Counted from the stretch's first letter, positions 1-9,111 are shown. The stretch: DNA of 64,000 nucleotides from Anaerolineales bacterium (GCA_016927115.1 JAFGNH010000021.1:1-64000), one strand, 5' to 3'. A program made the numbers and translations. The notes: generated from the sequence alone by a model not told the origin.

Positions 1-76
1 GAGAATCTTTGGAACCTGCCCCTGCCGGCGCATTCACTCCGGGGACACCTTCCCGGGGTTTGCACGGGCAGGTTCC
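1..76. repeat. Palindromic intergenic repeat, copy A
   Basis: About 70 bases here are repeated nearly exactly at 129-198. An 11-bp perfect inverted repeat (GGAACCTGCCC at 11-21, GGGCAGGTTCC at 66-76) encloses further GC-rich short palindromes built on CCGGGG/CCCCGG. The element could fold into a long cruciform or RNA hairpin. It does not look coding. The window starts inside or at the edge of the element, so its left end is unknown. Confidence 0.75.
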
Positions 77-128
77 AGGGATCCTTCTACTTCATGGTTC
101 GTTTGTTTTTATACTTTCCTGTTTTCGG

Positions 129-198
129 GAGAATCTTTGGAACTGCCCCTGCCGGGGCATTCACTCCGGGGACATCTTCCCGGGGTTTGTACGGGCAG
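129..198. repeat. Palindromic intergenic repeat, copy B
   Basis: Second copy of the element at 1-76, in the same orientation, with one base missing near its left end and a few substitutions. CTGCCC...GGGCAG pairing is preserved at its ends. A weaker partial third copy may follow at about 206-231, where a CCGAGGATACTATCCCGGGG segment resembles the core of the other two. The two copies fill most of the region upstream of the PBP gene. Confidence 0.7.
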
Positions 199-273
199 AG
201 CAATCATTCCGAGGATACTATCCCGGGGACACTATTTTTGGGAAAAATGACCCATACCAGCGACGGCTGAGCA

Positions 274-282
274 TGCTATAAT
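274..282 (+). promoter_or_regulatory. Extended -10 promoter for the PBP gene
   Basis: TGCTATAAT is a perfect extended -10 (TGn plus TATAAT). No good -35 is visible. The hexamer ends 8 nt before the ATG at 291, so transcription should start at or next to the start codon. No Shine-Dalgarno sequence can fit, which suggests a leaderless mRNA. Confidence 0.65.
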
Positions 283-290
283 CTGCTCAA

Positions 291-3200
291 ATGAGCGCAG
301 ACGAGAATAAACCCGATTCCATGAATATTGAAACCAGTCAGATGGCTTCCTCTGATAGAAAAGAACTGGAAGATCCTTCGTTTGAGACTGCAGCGATGGA
401 TTCTGCCGCGAAGGAAAATCCTATCGACCGCTTCCACCGCCTGGTTAAGTCAGGAAATGAAACAGAGGAGAACCTTTCCGACGCAGAGGACAGCCTTCCA
501 GCGGGCTCCCCAGGGCAGTTTCCTTCGGAAACTCCTCAGGAACCTTCACAAACGCTGCCTGATTCTGAGTACACAACGGGAGAATCCCAGACCACGCTGG
601 CAGAATCGCCTGCCAGGATGCCTTTTGTACGCGTTGAATCTGCCGCTGAAAGTGCGGAAGAAGTTCTCTCTGCCAGCGCAACTCTCGAAAAAAACCTGGA
701 TGATACCTCGCCCCGCCGTCCGGTCAGATCACCGCGCATACCGGAGGCACAACCAAACGAAAGTATTCCCCTCAAACGTGTCCCGGAAACTGACATCGAG
801 GCCACCCGGGTGTCCCAGTCTGCCTACATCCCTCCCTCACCTCCAACAAATGGCAGAGATTCAAGTGCCGGTTCCCGAGCCGACAGAATGATGGGCTGCA
901 CTGGATGCTTTATACGTATGGTCATTCTGGCACTCTTCGGGTTGATAACAATTGCTATAGCCATCATATCCTGGGGGCTTATCCAGTACTCCACGATCGC
1001 AGCTGCGCTTCCCTCCGTTGAAGACCTGAAGACACGCGCCGCACAGTTTGAAACCACACGGATCCTCGACCGCGAGGGCAATGAGCTCTACGAAATCCTC
1101 GATCCAAACGCCGGCCGGCGTACGTATGTCACGCTGGACGACATCTCACCCTACATGGTTGCAGCTGTGGTTGCCACCGAAGATTCACAGTACTACTCTC
1201 ATCCCGGATACGATCTCTGGGCGATTGCCCGGGCATTCTGGCAAAACTTTACCGAAGATACGATCGTTTCCGGTGCCTCCACCATCACTCAGCAGCTCAC
1301 GCGAACCCTGCTGTTCGATCCGGAAGAAGCATATCGCCGGGATGCCATGCGCAAAATTCGCGAAGTCCTTACAGCGGCACAGGTCACAGAGCAGTATTCC
1401 AAAGACGAAATTCTCGAGCTGTTCCTTAATGAGTCCAACTTCGGCAATCATGCATACGGCGTTGAAGCAGCCGCACAGACTTATTTCAACACCAGCGCCG
1501 ATAAACTCACTCTGGCACAGTCAGCTTTCCTCGCGGGCCTCGTACAGGCACCCTCTGTTTATGATATCCACACCAATCGTGAGGCTACTCTGGCGCGCCT
1601 GCAAACAGTGCTCACCCTGATGGTAAAAACCAGTGATGAACAGGGATGCATCTATGTCAGCAATTCACAGCACCCTATCTGTGTCAGCGCAGAAGATGCC
1701 GGTGCCGCTTCCGTTACGATAGAAAATTACGAATTCACACCCCCCAGCTTTCCGATGCGCTATCCTCATTGGGTTAACTTTATCAAGACAGAGTTGGAAG
1801 AAATGTATGACCCGCAGACAATATACCGCTCCGGGTTTACGGTTTACACTACATTGGATCCTGACCTGCAGCAGCAAGCACAGCAGATCATCAGCAACCA
1901 GATCAACACCCTGGCAGACCGGCATGTAACCAACGGCGCATTGGTAGCTATCCATCCCTCTACCGGAGAAATACTCGCCATGGTCGGCTCGGCTGATTTC
2001 TACAATGAGGATATCGACGGGCAGATCAACATGTCTGTCCGCCCTCGCCAGCCCGGCTCCTCCATGAAACCGCTGACCTATACACTTGCCTTTGAAATGG
2101 GCTGGACTCCCGCAACCCTGATATGGGATGTGCCTTCTGAATTCCCGCCCTCCGGAAACATCGAGGATACACGCCCTCCCTATGAACCCGTAAACTATGA
2201 TGATCGCTTCCACGGGCCGGTTACTGTCCGCTCAGCCCTTGCGAATTCCTTCAATGTGCCGGCAGTTAAGGCACTTAATTTCGTCCGCATTTATGACAAT
2301 CCCGATACCACTGAGGAGGAAGGCTTCATTGCCTTCGCCCAACGGATGGGCATTGAGACCCTTACACGGAACGATTATGGACTCTCCCTGACTCTTGGAG
2401 GTGGTGAAGTTACCCTGCTTGATCTCACCGCAGCCTACAGTATCTATGCCAATAACGGCACCCGCATTCCTCCGGTATCCATTACACGTATTGAAGACTT
2501 TGAAGGCAATATCGTGTACGAGTATGAACAGCCTGATCTGGAGCAAGTTATCAGTGCAGAACATGCTTATTTGATCACTTCCATTCTGTCGGATAACCAG
2601 GCGCGTGCCCCCATGTTCGGCACAGATTCGATGCTTTATCTCCCCTTTGCAGTCGCAGCAAAAACCGGCACCACCAATGATTTCAGGGATAACTGGACAC
2701 TGGGTTATACGCCTGACATTGCAGTCGGTGTCTGGGTCGGCAACGCGGATTACACCCCCATGGTGGACACTTCCGGTCTGACCGGAGCTGCACCCATCTG
2801 GAATGAGTTCATCCAGGCCGCTGTTGCAGACCTGACCAATAACAACCCCGCCAATTTCGCTATACCACTCGGCATCGAGGAACATGTCATATGTTCGGTT
2901 TCAGGCGCAGAACCTTCCAAATGGTGCCCTTCTCAACGCGTGGAAATCTTCGCAGCAGGGCAGCCACCTCTGGAAAAATCACAGGATCTATGGCAGCAGG
3001 TATATATTGACAGCTGGACCCGGCTCCTCGCTTCTGCAGATTGTGCAGAGTATGTTGAAGAGAGACTGGGACTTGCCGTGACAGACACCTGGGCTCAGAA
3101 ATGGATTCGGGAAGAGGCAGCCGGCCGGGATTGGGCTGAATCTGTTGGTTTCGAAGATGAGGATGATATCTTCTTCATCCCTCAGGATACCTGCACAAAT

Positions 3201-3692
3201 GACAACCCGCGCCCTGTGCTTGAAATCAGCAGTCCAGCCGAAGGTGATACCATCACCATGCTTCCACTGGTAATCGAAGGAAAGGCAGCTGCATCTGAAT
3301 TCTTCAAACGCTGGACCCTATCCTACGGCGAAGGATTCGATCCTCAGAGCTGGATCCGTATAAAACGCAGCGAAACGGCATACCACCAAACCTCCGATCT
3401 CGCCTCCTGGGATCCCGAAACCATCCCTGATGGCCCCATTACGCTGCGAATTGTGATGCAGGCTACCAATGGCGGAACCATCGAAAAACGTATTCATCTC
3501 TCCTTTGATGTCGCTACACCCACTCCGTCTCCCACCCCGTCGCCTACGGAAACGTTGACTCCATCAGCAACCAGCACCCCGGAACCAACCACCACCGCCT
3601 CGAATACACGCACACCAACGGCAACCGGAAGCCCAACCAATACACGAACCCTCACCCCTTCGCCTACAGCAACTGCCACGCCGTCGCCATAA
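291..3692 (+). CDS. Bifunctional class A penicillin-binding protein (PBP1A family)
   Basis: Polymerises glycan strands and cross-links peptidoglycan outside the membrane. Residues 1-207 are a long acidic, Ser/Pro-rich cytoplasmic extension, followed by one membrane segment (about 208-233). The GT51 glycosyltransferase domain has the catalytic EDxxxxxHxG (E297) and GASTITQQ motifs at about 328-335. The transpeptidase domain has SxxK (S590-K593), SFN (653-655) and KTG (791-793). All catalytic motifs are intact. The C-terminal region after about residue 950 resembles an Ig-like fold and ends in about 57 residues made almost only of Thr, Pro, Ser and Ala, as often seen on secreted Chloroflexota proteins. 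At 1133 residues it is longer than the usual 700-900 because of both extensions. The start is set by a promoter just upstream. It is monocistronic, with a terminator directly after. Confidence 0.95.
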   Translation: MSADENKPDSMNIETSQMASSDRKELEDPSFETAAMDSAAKENPIDRFHRLVKSGNETEENLSDAEDSLPAGSPGQFPSETPQEPSQTLPDSEYTTGESQTTLAESPARMPFVRVESAAESAEEVLSASATLEKNLDDTSPRRPVRSPRIPEAQPNESIPLKRVPETDIEATRVSQSAYIPPSPPTNGRDSSAGSRADRMMGCTGCFIRMVILALFGLITIAIAIISWGLIQYSTIAAALPSVEDLKTRAAQFETTRILDREGNELYEILDPNAGRRTYVTLDDISPYMVAAVVATEDSQYYSHPGYDLWAIARAFWQNFTEDTIVSGASTITQQLTRTLLFDPEEAYRRDAMRKIREVLTAAQVTEQYSKDEILELFLNESNFGNHAYGVEAAAQTYFNTSADKLTLAQSAFLAGLVQAPSVYDIHTNREATLARLQTVLTLMVKTSDEQGCIYVSNSQHPICVSAEDAGAASVTIENYEFTPPSFPMRYPHWVNFIKTELEEMYDPQTIYRSGFTVYTTLDPDLQQQAQQIISNQINTLADRHVTNGALVAIHPSTGEILAMVGSADFYNEDIDGQINMSVRPRQPGSSMKPLTYTLAFEMGWTPATLIWDVPSEFPPSGNIEDTRPPYEPVNYDDRFHGPVTVRSALANSFNVPAVKALNFVRIYDNPDTTEEEGFIAFAQRMGIETLTRNDYGLSLTLGGGEVTLLDLTAAYSIYANNGTRIPPVSITRIEDFEGNIVYEYEQPDLEQVISAEHAYLITSILSDNQARAPMFGTDSMLYLPFAVAAKTGTTNDFRDNWTLGYTPDIAVGVWVGNADYTPMVDTSGLTGAAPIWNEFIQAAVADLTNNNPANFAIPLGIEEHVICSVSGAEPSKWCPSQRVEIFAAGQPPLEKSQDLWQQVYIDSWTRLLASADCAEYVEERLGLAVTDTWAQKWIREEAAGRDWAESVGFEDEDDIFFIPQDTCTNDNPRPVLEISSPAEGDTITMLPLVIEGKAAASEFFKRWTLSYGEGFDPQSWIRIKRSETAYHQTSDLASWDPETIPDGPITLRIVMQATNGGTIEKRIHLSFDVATPTPSPTPSPTETLTPSATSTPEPTTTASNTRTPTATGSPTNTRTLTPSPTATATPSP

Positions 3693-3697
3693 AACCC

Positions 3698-3728
3698 TGA
3701 CACCGGTCTGAATAACCGGTGTCTTTTT
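3698..3728 (+). terminator. Rho-independent terminator of the PBP gene
   Basis: GACACCGG and CCGGTGTC form an 8-bp GC-rich stem (3699-3706 / 3716-3723) with a 9-nt loop, followed at once by TTTTT. It begins 6 nt after the PBP stop codon. Confidence 0.9.
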
Positions 3729-3861
3729 CACAGGATCGGGTTTAATAAAAACAACCACTCCGAACATGCATTTTCCCTTCGAGGGGATTTCCGCATCAGT
3801 CTCCTTTTCAGTCTCCTTATCATTTTTCTGGAATAACACCGGATTCGGTTATCTGAATCAA

Positions 3862-6105
3862 TCACAACAATCGGATCTGGGGATCCTGGTGTTCTAGCGG
3901 GTCGAGATCGAGATATGTTTCAAAATTCCCCCTTTCTACAGCCGGATCAACACTCAACCGCCGAATTTGGCGGTATTTCAAAATTCGCAGTCCATGATTC
4001 ATCGCTTCCTTCAGACGTGGATCCCGCCGCAGCCGGTCCAGGATTAATCCCGATCTACTGCCGGGGACAACCAGATTGGAACCGGTAAATTCTTGTTTTC
4101 CCAGCAGGAATCCCAATGCAGCCTGAGTGCTGACCAGGAAGGATTTTACCTGCCGGCCTTGTCCATCAAGCCAGAGAACCTCGCCAGTATCGTCAACCTG
4201 AAACCCCAACCGCTGCCCAAGAGCCCAGAGTTGAGTGGTGATATGCACTCTATCAGCCTCTCGCTGGTCAGGCTGCTCTTCTTCCCTCAGATGCCAGATC
4301 CCCTCCTTAAACACAGCATAGGCTTCTGCACAAAGCCTGATCAATTTTCTGCCAGGTATTAAAATAGCGGGGAATAGCCGATACACCTGATCAACAAGCT
4401 GGTCATCCGGGAAAGATCGAGCCTCCATCAGGATTCTGGCCACCTCCCGTTCCACTCTATCGGAAAGTGGTTCCCCGGTGCCTGTATTGTCTTTTAACCA
4501 GAAAAGGCCGCGTTCAAGCTCCAGGCTCTGGTCCATGCGCAGGAAAATATCCCTTTCTTCAAGCAGCGTGTTTATCCGTTGATGATGGGAGTCCATCAGG
4601 CTGCCCGCCTGCCCTCCGCTCCTGGCTGGATCTGCTGCGGATCCGGCAAGCCATGCCAGTGCGGCAGCAGCAAGCACCGCATACGAAGCAGGTTCGCTGC
4701 GCTGCCTGAGCACATCAATCAGATAGGCTCTCAAAGATTTTTCTGTTTCCGCTGTCCTCCCGTCAGATTTTCCATAACCCGGGATCCACGTAGAAATGGC
4801 CTGTAAAGAGTCTTCATGCAGAGCAAAACCGGTTGAAGAAAATCCAGCGGTCTGGAAACCAGCAAATGCCGCCTCCAGAAAGGCGGGTTCAGCTTCCAGG
4901 ATGAGTGTAAGGGCCGGTTTCTCCACTACAAGGTGTTTCTCCAATCTGCTGAGTACGCTTTTCAGTGCACCAGCATACCAGTGCCAATCAACACGGTGGC
5001 GCAGCAAAGAGCGTTTTATAGGTTGCGCAGCCTCCTTGCCAAATAGCCAGATTGCCCACAGAACTGACAATGACCAGAAAGCCTGGTTCGGCCGTGGAAG
5101 AATGCTTACCATCTGGTGCGGTGACATTTCTGATAAGAATGGTACAAGATCACGCACAGAACCAGGGTAAAGGCATATCGTGCCGGCCCCCAATGGCGTT
5201 CCCGGCTCCCAGCTAATCACTTCAACTTCAGTTTCCGGTTGGGACCACCGATCCACACTCCAAAGCAGCGCCTGCCAGACATTGTATTCATAATAGCGCG
5301 GTGAAAGGCTCAACTGCTTCGGCCTTGGCCTGCTGCTTTGTGGATAACTCCATAGAGAGGTACACCGGTCCATAGCTGAAAGGCAGAGGGCGCGTACAGC
5401 CGGGGCCAAGAGTGGGTCAAACTGAACCTGATCAAGTTTATTCAACAATACATCGATTGCTATCTGTGCTCGCGGTGTATAGATGTCCAACGCTTCTGCA
5501 GCGGATTGCCGGTAAGGATCTCCTGGAGGAGCTATCCGCGCCAGCAGCATCTCCCGATGCTGGCGGTACGCGGACAGCTCACGCATCAATCTGGCATCCT
5601 CAATCCCGGCAGGTGTTTCCCCCTCGAAATTACACCGCTCACAGCGATATACCTTATAGGAGGGAACATCCTTCGGCGTTATCCACAGGAAGGCATCCAC
5701 AATTATGTCATGTCCGCAATGCTCACAGCGGGAACGGTAGAGTTCCTGCAGATACTGCTCCAGGCGGACATCATCCTTGGGAAGATTCCCCAGCCGGGTA
5801 AGGGCAGTCTGCAGTTCCTCCTTTTTAAAAGGTTGGGCTGTATGCCGGATCAGAAAGCGAAGGATCGGGTTTGTACAGGAAACAAGAACAGCACAGCCGG
5901 CCTCAGCAGCCTCTGCCACCAGCCGGGGTGAAGATCCGAACACATCCAGCAGGTTGGCTCCCTGTATTCCCTGATTCCGGAGCAGCGCTGAAACCGCCCC
6001 TGGTTCAAGCGGCGGCAGGAATCGATCCAATGGAAGGGGTCCACGCTCTGATCCCCCCGGTGGGACGTAAAGTTCCATCATTTTCCAGTATACGTCAAAA
6101 ACCAC
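3862..6105 (-). CDS. Divergent DNA-methyltransferase-like protein with zinc ribbon
   Basis: A 747-residue soluble protein. Residues about 48-85 look like a SAM-methyltransferase motif I region (LLDVFGSSP, then an AEAAEAG helix and a ...CTNP strand), the layout of DUF1156-type adenine methylases where DPFaGsG and an NP motif normally stand. Four cysteines in two CxxC pairs (C127/C130 and C155/C158) form a likely zinc ribbon inserted after it. A later segment, LPRPNQAFWSLSVLWAIW, sits where those enzymes carry the DPPY catalytic motif, but the acidic residue and the Tyr are absent. I infer a non-catalytic or repurposed relative. It stands alone, with no restriction gene beside it. The listed start is GTG; an ATG-ATG pair at 6081/6078 is a good alternative. 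Function unknown. Confidence 0.7.
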   Translation of the reverse strand: MVFDVYWKMMELYVPPGGSERGPLPLDRFLPPLEPGAVSALLRNQGIQGANLLDVFGSSPRLVAEAAEAGCAVLVSCTNPILRFLIRHTAQPFKKEELQTALTRLGNLPKDDVRLEQYLQELYRSRCEHCGHDIIVDAFLWITPKDVPSYKVYRCERCNFEGETPAGIEDARLMRELSAYRQHREMLLARIAPPGDPYRQSAAEALDIYTPRAQIAIDVLLNKLDQVQFDPLLAPAVRALCLSAMDRCTSLWSYPQSSRPRPKQLSLSPRYYEYNVWQALLWSVDRWSQPETEVEVISWEPGTPLGAGTICLYPGSVRDLVPFLSEMSPHQMVSILPRPNQAFWSLSVLWAIWLFGKEAAQPIKRSLLRHRVDWHWYAGALKSVLSRLEKHLVVEKPALTLILEAEPAFLEAAFAGFQTAGFSSTGFALHEDSLQAISTWIPGYGKSDGRTAETEKSLRAYLIDVLRQRSEPASYAVLAAAALAWLAGSAADPARSGGQAGSLMDSHHQRINTLLEERDIFLRMDQSLELERGLFWLKDNTGTGEPLSDRVEREVARILMEARSFPDDQLVDQVYRLFPAILIPGRKLIRLCAEAYAVFKEGIWHLREEEQPDQREADRVHITTQLWALGQRLGFQVDDTGEVLWLDGQGRQVKSFLVSTQAALGFLLGKQEFTGSNLVVPGSRSGLILDRLRRDPRLKEAMNHGLRILKYRQIRRLSVDPAVERGNFETYLDLDPLEHQDPQIRLL

Positions 6106-6246
6106 CCCAACTCGCAGGTTGCGCCCGGCTTATCGTCTCTACATTGTAAGTACCAGAACCCACTCGGCTGTGATTACAAGTGCAGGTACAATAGGAAACA
6201 GACCGGGTATATGTGCGGTCTGAACAAACCTTCTGAGAGGGCTGTC

Positions 6247-7533
6247 ATGAACTTCAGTAAAAGGATATTTATTATAACCACTCTCCCGCTGATATTTTTT
6301 TTACAGGCCTGTACACCGACTGCAGCAACTCCTTCTCTGGCAGAAAAGGCAGGAACTAATACTCCGCAGCCCAGCCCACCACCAGAAACGCCCACTATTG
6401 AACCGCCGAATACGGAAGAAGTTCGCTCCTGCCCGATCGAAGAAGCACAGATTCCCATGGCAGATCTCAGTGATCCGCTTTCTGCTGAAGAACCTCTCCT
6501 GGCATACCTCAACAGTGGTGGATCGCTCCCAGCCCTCACTGACCAGCTGACTGCCTCAGCCATGATCCCGGCCGCAGGCAGCGGTATTGCCGAGACCCTG
6601 ATCAACCAGGACACTTTGCTCGACCTCGTTTTTCTCCTTGTCCAGGCTGACAGCGCCCACATGCATCCATCCGGAAGAATGTACATCTTCCTGTGCGACC
6701 AGGATCATTACAAAACCGCATACACATCACCTGTGGATGAAAACTGGTATAACCCCCAGATTCATACCATCCAGGACCTCAATGGGGATAATCTCTCGGA
6801 GATTGTGTTTTCAGAAACACAGTGTGGTGCACATACCTGTTTTGCTTCAACACGAATTTACAGCTTTTATGAAAACGAGCTGCGAAATCTCATGACAGGG
6901 TCAAGCGAAGACATGCCCTTCCCGATCTTTGAAATCAGCACATCAGAAACCCTGCCTCCGCAGATAATTGTCACCGCATCTGCAACAGGGTCTGTAGGAG
7001 CCGGCCCCTTCCAGCCTTTCCGGCGGATCTGGCAGTGGAATCCGGATAGCAGTTTGATTGAACCCGGAGAGGATATCTATCTTGAGACTCCCTTCCGGAT
7101 TCATGCATTCTATGCCGCTGAAGATTTCTTTACTGCGGGGGCTTTCGAGGAAGCGCTTGCTGCATACGACCGAGTGATCCAGGATACAGGTCTCTCAGAC
7201 TGGAGTGATCCCGTCAGGGAGCAATCTGTGCTGACTGCATTCTCCCGATTTCGGAAAATACAGGCTTATGTAATGGCTGGAAGTGATGCAGATGCCGGTA
7301 ATGTACTTGCAGAATGGAAGGACATGGAATCAGACAGTTACAGCACTCCATTCTTCAATGCTGCCGAACTGTTCTGGATCAAATACCTCGAAACAGGAGA
7401 ATCCGCTGCAGCATGTTTGTCAGTGGCAGAATATGCCGTGGATCATAAAGCAGAACTGATCGATTCGCTCTATTTCGGGTATTCAAACCGGCTTTATGAG
7501 CCTGCTGATCTGTGCATATCCGAATTGGATTAA
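6247..7533 (+). CDS. Secreted lipoprotein with C-terminal TPR-like region
   Basis: A 428-residue probable lipoprotein. The N-terminus is a lipoprotein signal peptide (MNFSKR, a hydrophobic stretch, then the lipobox LQAC), so lipidation is expected on that Cys. A Thr/Pro-rich linker follows. The middle contains an FG-GAP-like DLNGDNLSEIVF segment. The C-terminal part (AAEDFFTAGAFEEALAAYDRV) looks like a tetratricopeptide helix pair. The start at 6247 is chosen over an upstream in-frame codon because it gives a clean signal peptide and follows GAGAGG. The last codons lie inside the first unit of the 46-bp tandem repeat downstream. Function unknown; probably surface binding or scaffolding. Confidence 0.8.
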   Translation: MNFSKRIFIITTLPLIFFLQACTPTAATPSLAEKAGTNTPQPSPPPETPTIEPPNTEEVRSCPIEEAQIPMADLSDPLSAEEPLLAYLNSGGSLPALTDQLTASAMIPAAGSGIAETLINQDTLLDLVFLLVQADSAHMHPSGRMYIFLCDQDHYKTAYTSPVDENWYNPQIHTIQDLNGDNLSEIVFSETQCGAHTCFASTRIYSFYENELRNLMTGSSEDMPFPIFEISTSETLPPQIIVTASATGSVGAGPFQPFRRIWQWNPDSSLIEPGEDIYLETPFRIHAFYAAEDFFTAGAFEEALAAYDRVIQDTGLSDWSDPVREQSVLTAFSRFRKIQAYVMAGSDADAGNVLAEWKDMESDSYSTPFFNAAELFWIKYLETGESAAACLSVAEYAVDHKAELIDSLYFGYSNRLYEPADLCISELD

Positions 7534-7796
7534 TCAGGGCTGCCCAGCCAGTGCCCTGTGCAGATCCGAATTGGATTAATCAGGACTGCCCAGCCAGTGC
7601 CCTGGGCAGATCCGAATTGGATTAATCAGGGCTGCCCTGCCAGTGCCCTGGGCAGATCAGAATTGGATTAATCAGGGCTGCTCAGCCAGTGCCCTGGGCA
7701 GATCCGAATTGGATTAATCAGGGCTGCTCAGCGAGTGCCCTGGGCAGATCCGAATTGGATTAATCAGGGCTGCTCAGCGAGTGCCCTTTCCAGATC
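7521..7796. repeat. 46-bp tandem repeat, six units, across a convergent gene junction
   Basis: Six head-to-tail units with period exactly 46 begin at 7521, 7567, 7613, 7659, 7705 and 7751, differing by a few substitutions; the last is degenerate at its right end. Each unit holds CAGGG...CCCTG with an inner CTG...CAG, giving one hairpin per unit. The first unit contains the final codons and TAA of the lipoprotein gene. The last contains the final codons and TGA of the opposite gene. The array therefore seems to be an expansion of the original junction and may act as stacked bidirectional terminators. There are no unique spacers, so it is not a CRISPR. Confidence 0.9.
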
Positions 7797-9047
7797 GGTG
7801 ACGCTATCCATCCAGGCCATCTCTTTCAAGAACGCTGCCGGATCGTTTAGCTGCTGCCATAGTGCACGTACCGCCGCACCGACAGGATCCTCTCCGGCAG
7901 CCCCCCCGCCAGCCTGATCAGCGTAGGCGCCGTGGAACGCAAAGTATGCCTGGTTCAGTTTCCGGATCGCATACCCGTTATCCCAGAAGAAAGCTCTGCG
8001 CTCCTCCATATACGTCTCCGCTTCTTTTACTTTACCTTGAGCCAGCAGTGAATCCACGTTTATACGTGTCTCACGCATTTCAGCGTTAAAATCGAAAACC
8101 GGTTCCTGGATTTCATAAAGAAGCGGAATATCTGCTGCTGCATCCACTTCAGGAGGCAGCAGATCCGGATAAAAAGCCGCCAGTACCCGGTGTGAAATCT
8201 CCTTGCCTATCAGATTGGCCACAGTTTCATTCATGGTACGCAGCTCAGCGCTTGTGCCGTACTGGAGACCGAGTGGATGCAGGCTGAGGTAGTTGTGTGT
8301 CCATTCATGGGCAATAACCTCCAGGATCCAGGAAAGTGAAGTACTCTCCAGAACCATGGTTGGGTAAATGCCGATTCCACCTGTCGCAACAACAAGCGCT
8401 GACACATCCAGATCTTGTTCCACCTGGTTTTCAAGCGATACCCGCTCCTCGAGTGTGAGGGAAGCATCAAGCTGAATATTGGCATCCTGCCTGATAACAT
8501 CACGCGGGGAGACGATGAGAGCATAGGGTGTCTGTGTCAGATGGAACGCAACCGGTGGTACTGCAGCCCCCAGAATCCCAATGCCCGCTTCGGATATCGC
8601 AGCCCCGACCTGCTCAGCCAGGATGGATTCAGCCAGTGCCTGGATTGCGTCACGCGCTTCGCTCATACTCTCACGCTGCTGAATATAGTCACGGGCCTGC
8701 ACTTCCGGATCCGGAATCGCGGGATCTGTAAAAATCAGGTCAATAGCAGCATTCACCTGGTTGATGGAATAGGTCAGATAGAAATATTCCCGTACAACTT
8801 CCGTTCTGGTTTTTTCATCCAGCAACGAACTGGCGCCTGTTGAAACCTGGCTCCAGCGCACTAAGCTCGCATTCACCGTCCAGCTGGTAAAATCAAACTC
8901 AATCGGACGGGTATACTGCCGCACTACCTGTGCAGGTTCCACCTGAACCAGGACACTTCCTTGCAGTACCAACAGCATCAACAGCAGCCAGAACAACTTC
9001 TGCAGCTGGTTTTTTATTTGTGAAGTAATCTTACTGACACTGTTCAT
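7764..9047 (-). CDS. Membrane-anchored HExxH zinc-peptidase-like protein
   Basis: A 428-residue protein with one N-terminal membrane segment (LFWLLLMLLVLQGSVLV) and a long extracytoplasmic part. It carries HEWTH (H247-H251) with a Glu at 274 in a following helix, the geometry of a gluzincin-like metalloprotease (HExxH plus a downstream Glu). The start is ATG 9047, since a TGGTACGAT extended -10 ends 6 nt upstream and would give a leaderless transcript; the longer reading frame starts inside that promoter. The stop lies in the last unit of the tandem repeat array. The substrate is unknown. The family seems to be a conserved hypothetical of Chloroflexota, which I infer rather than know. Confidence 0.75.
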   Translation of the reverse strand: MNSVSKITSQIKNQLQKLFWLLLMLLVLQGSVLVQVEPAQVVRQYTRPIEFDFTSWTVNASLVRWSQVSTGASSLLDEKTRTEVVREYFYLTYSINQVNAAIDLIFTDPAIPDPEVQARDYIQQRESMSEARDAIQALAESILAEQVGAAISEAGIGILGAAVPPVAFHLTQTPYALIVSPRDVIRQDANIQLDASLTLEERVSLENQVEQDLDVSALVVATGGIGIYPTMVLESTSLSWILEVIAHEWTHNYLSLHPLGLQYGTSAELRTMNETVANLIGKEISHRVLAAFYPDLLPPEVDAAADIPLLYEIQEPVFDFNAEMRETRINVDSLLAQGKVKEAETYMEERRAFFWDNGYAIRKLNQAYFAFHGAYADQAGGGAAGEDPVGAAVRALWQQLNDPAAFLKEMAWMDSVTDLERALAEQP

Positions 9048-9053
9048 GCTGGC

Positions 9054-9062
9054 ATCGTACCA
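9054..9062 (-). promoter_or_regulatory. Extended -10 promoter for the HExxH protein
   Basis: Read on the minus strand this is TGGTACGAT, followed by 6 nt and the ATG at 9047. No -35 is obvious. The position predicts a leaderless mRNA. Confidence 0.5.
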
Positions 9063-9102
9063 TAAAAGCATGGCGGCAGCAGATCAGTTATCTTCCGGCA
9101 TA

Positions 9103-9111
9103 TGCTATAAT
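9103..9111 (+). promoter_or_regulatory. Extended -10 promoter for the epimerase gene
   Basis: TGCTATAAT, identical to the element at 274-282. It is followed by a leader of about 40 nt with TAGGAAC before the ATG at 9159. It is divergent to the promoter at 9054-9062. Confidence 0.65.

Noticed and set aside
2232-2885. Minus-strand open frame of 217 codons inside the PBP gene
   Set aside because: Shadow of the transpeptidase domain; no domain, no ribosome site.
7521-7796. Possible CRISPR array
   Set aside because: Units are contiguous with no unique spacers and no cas genes are present.
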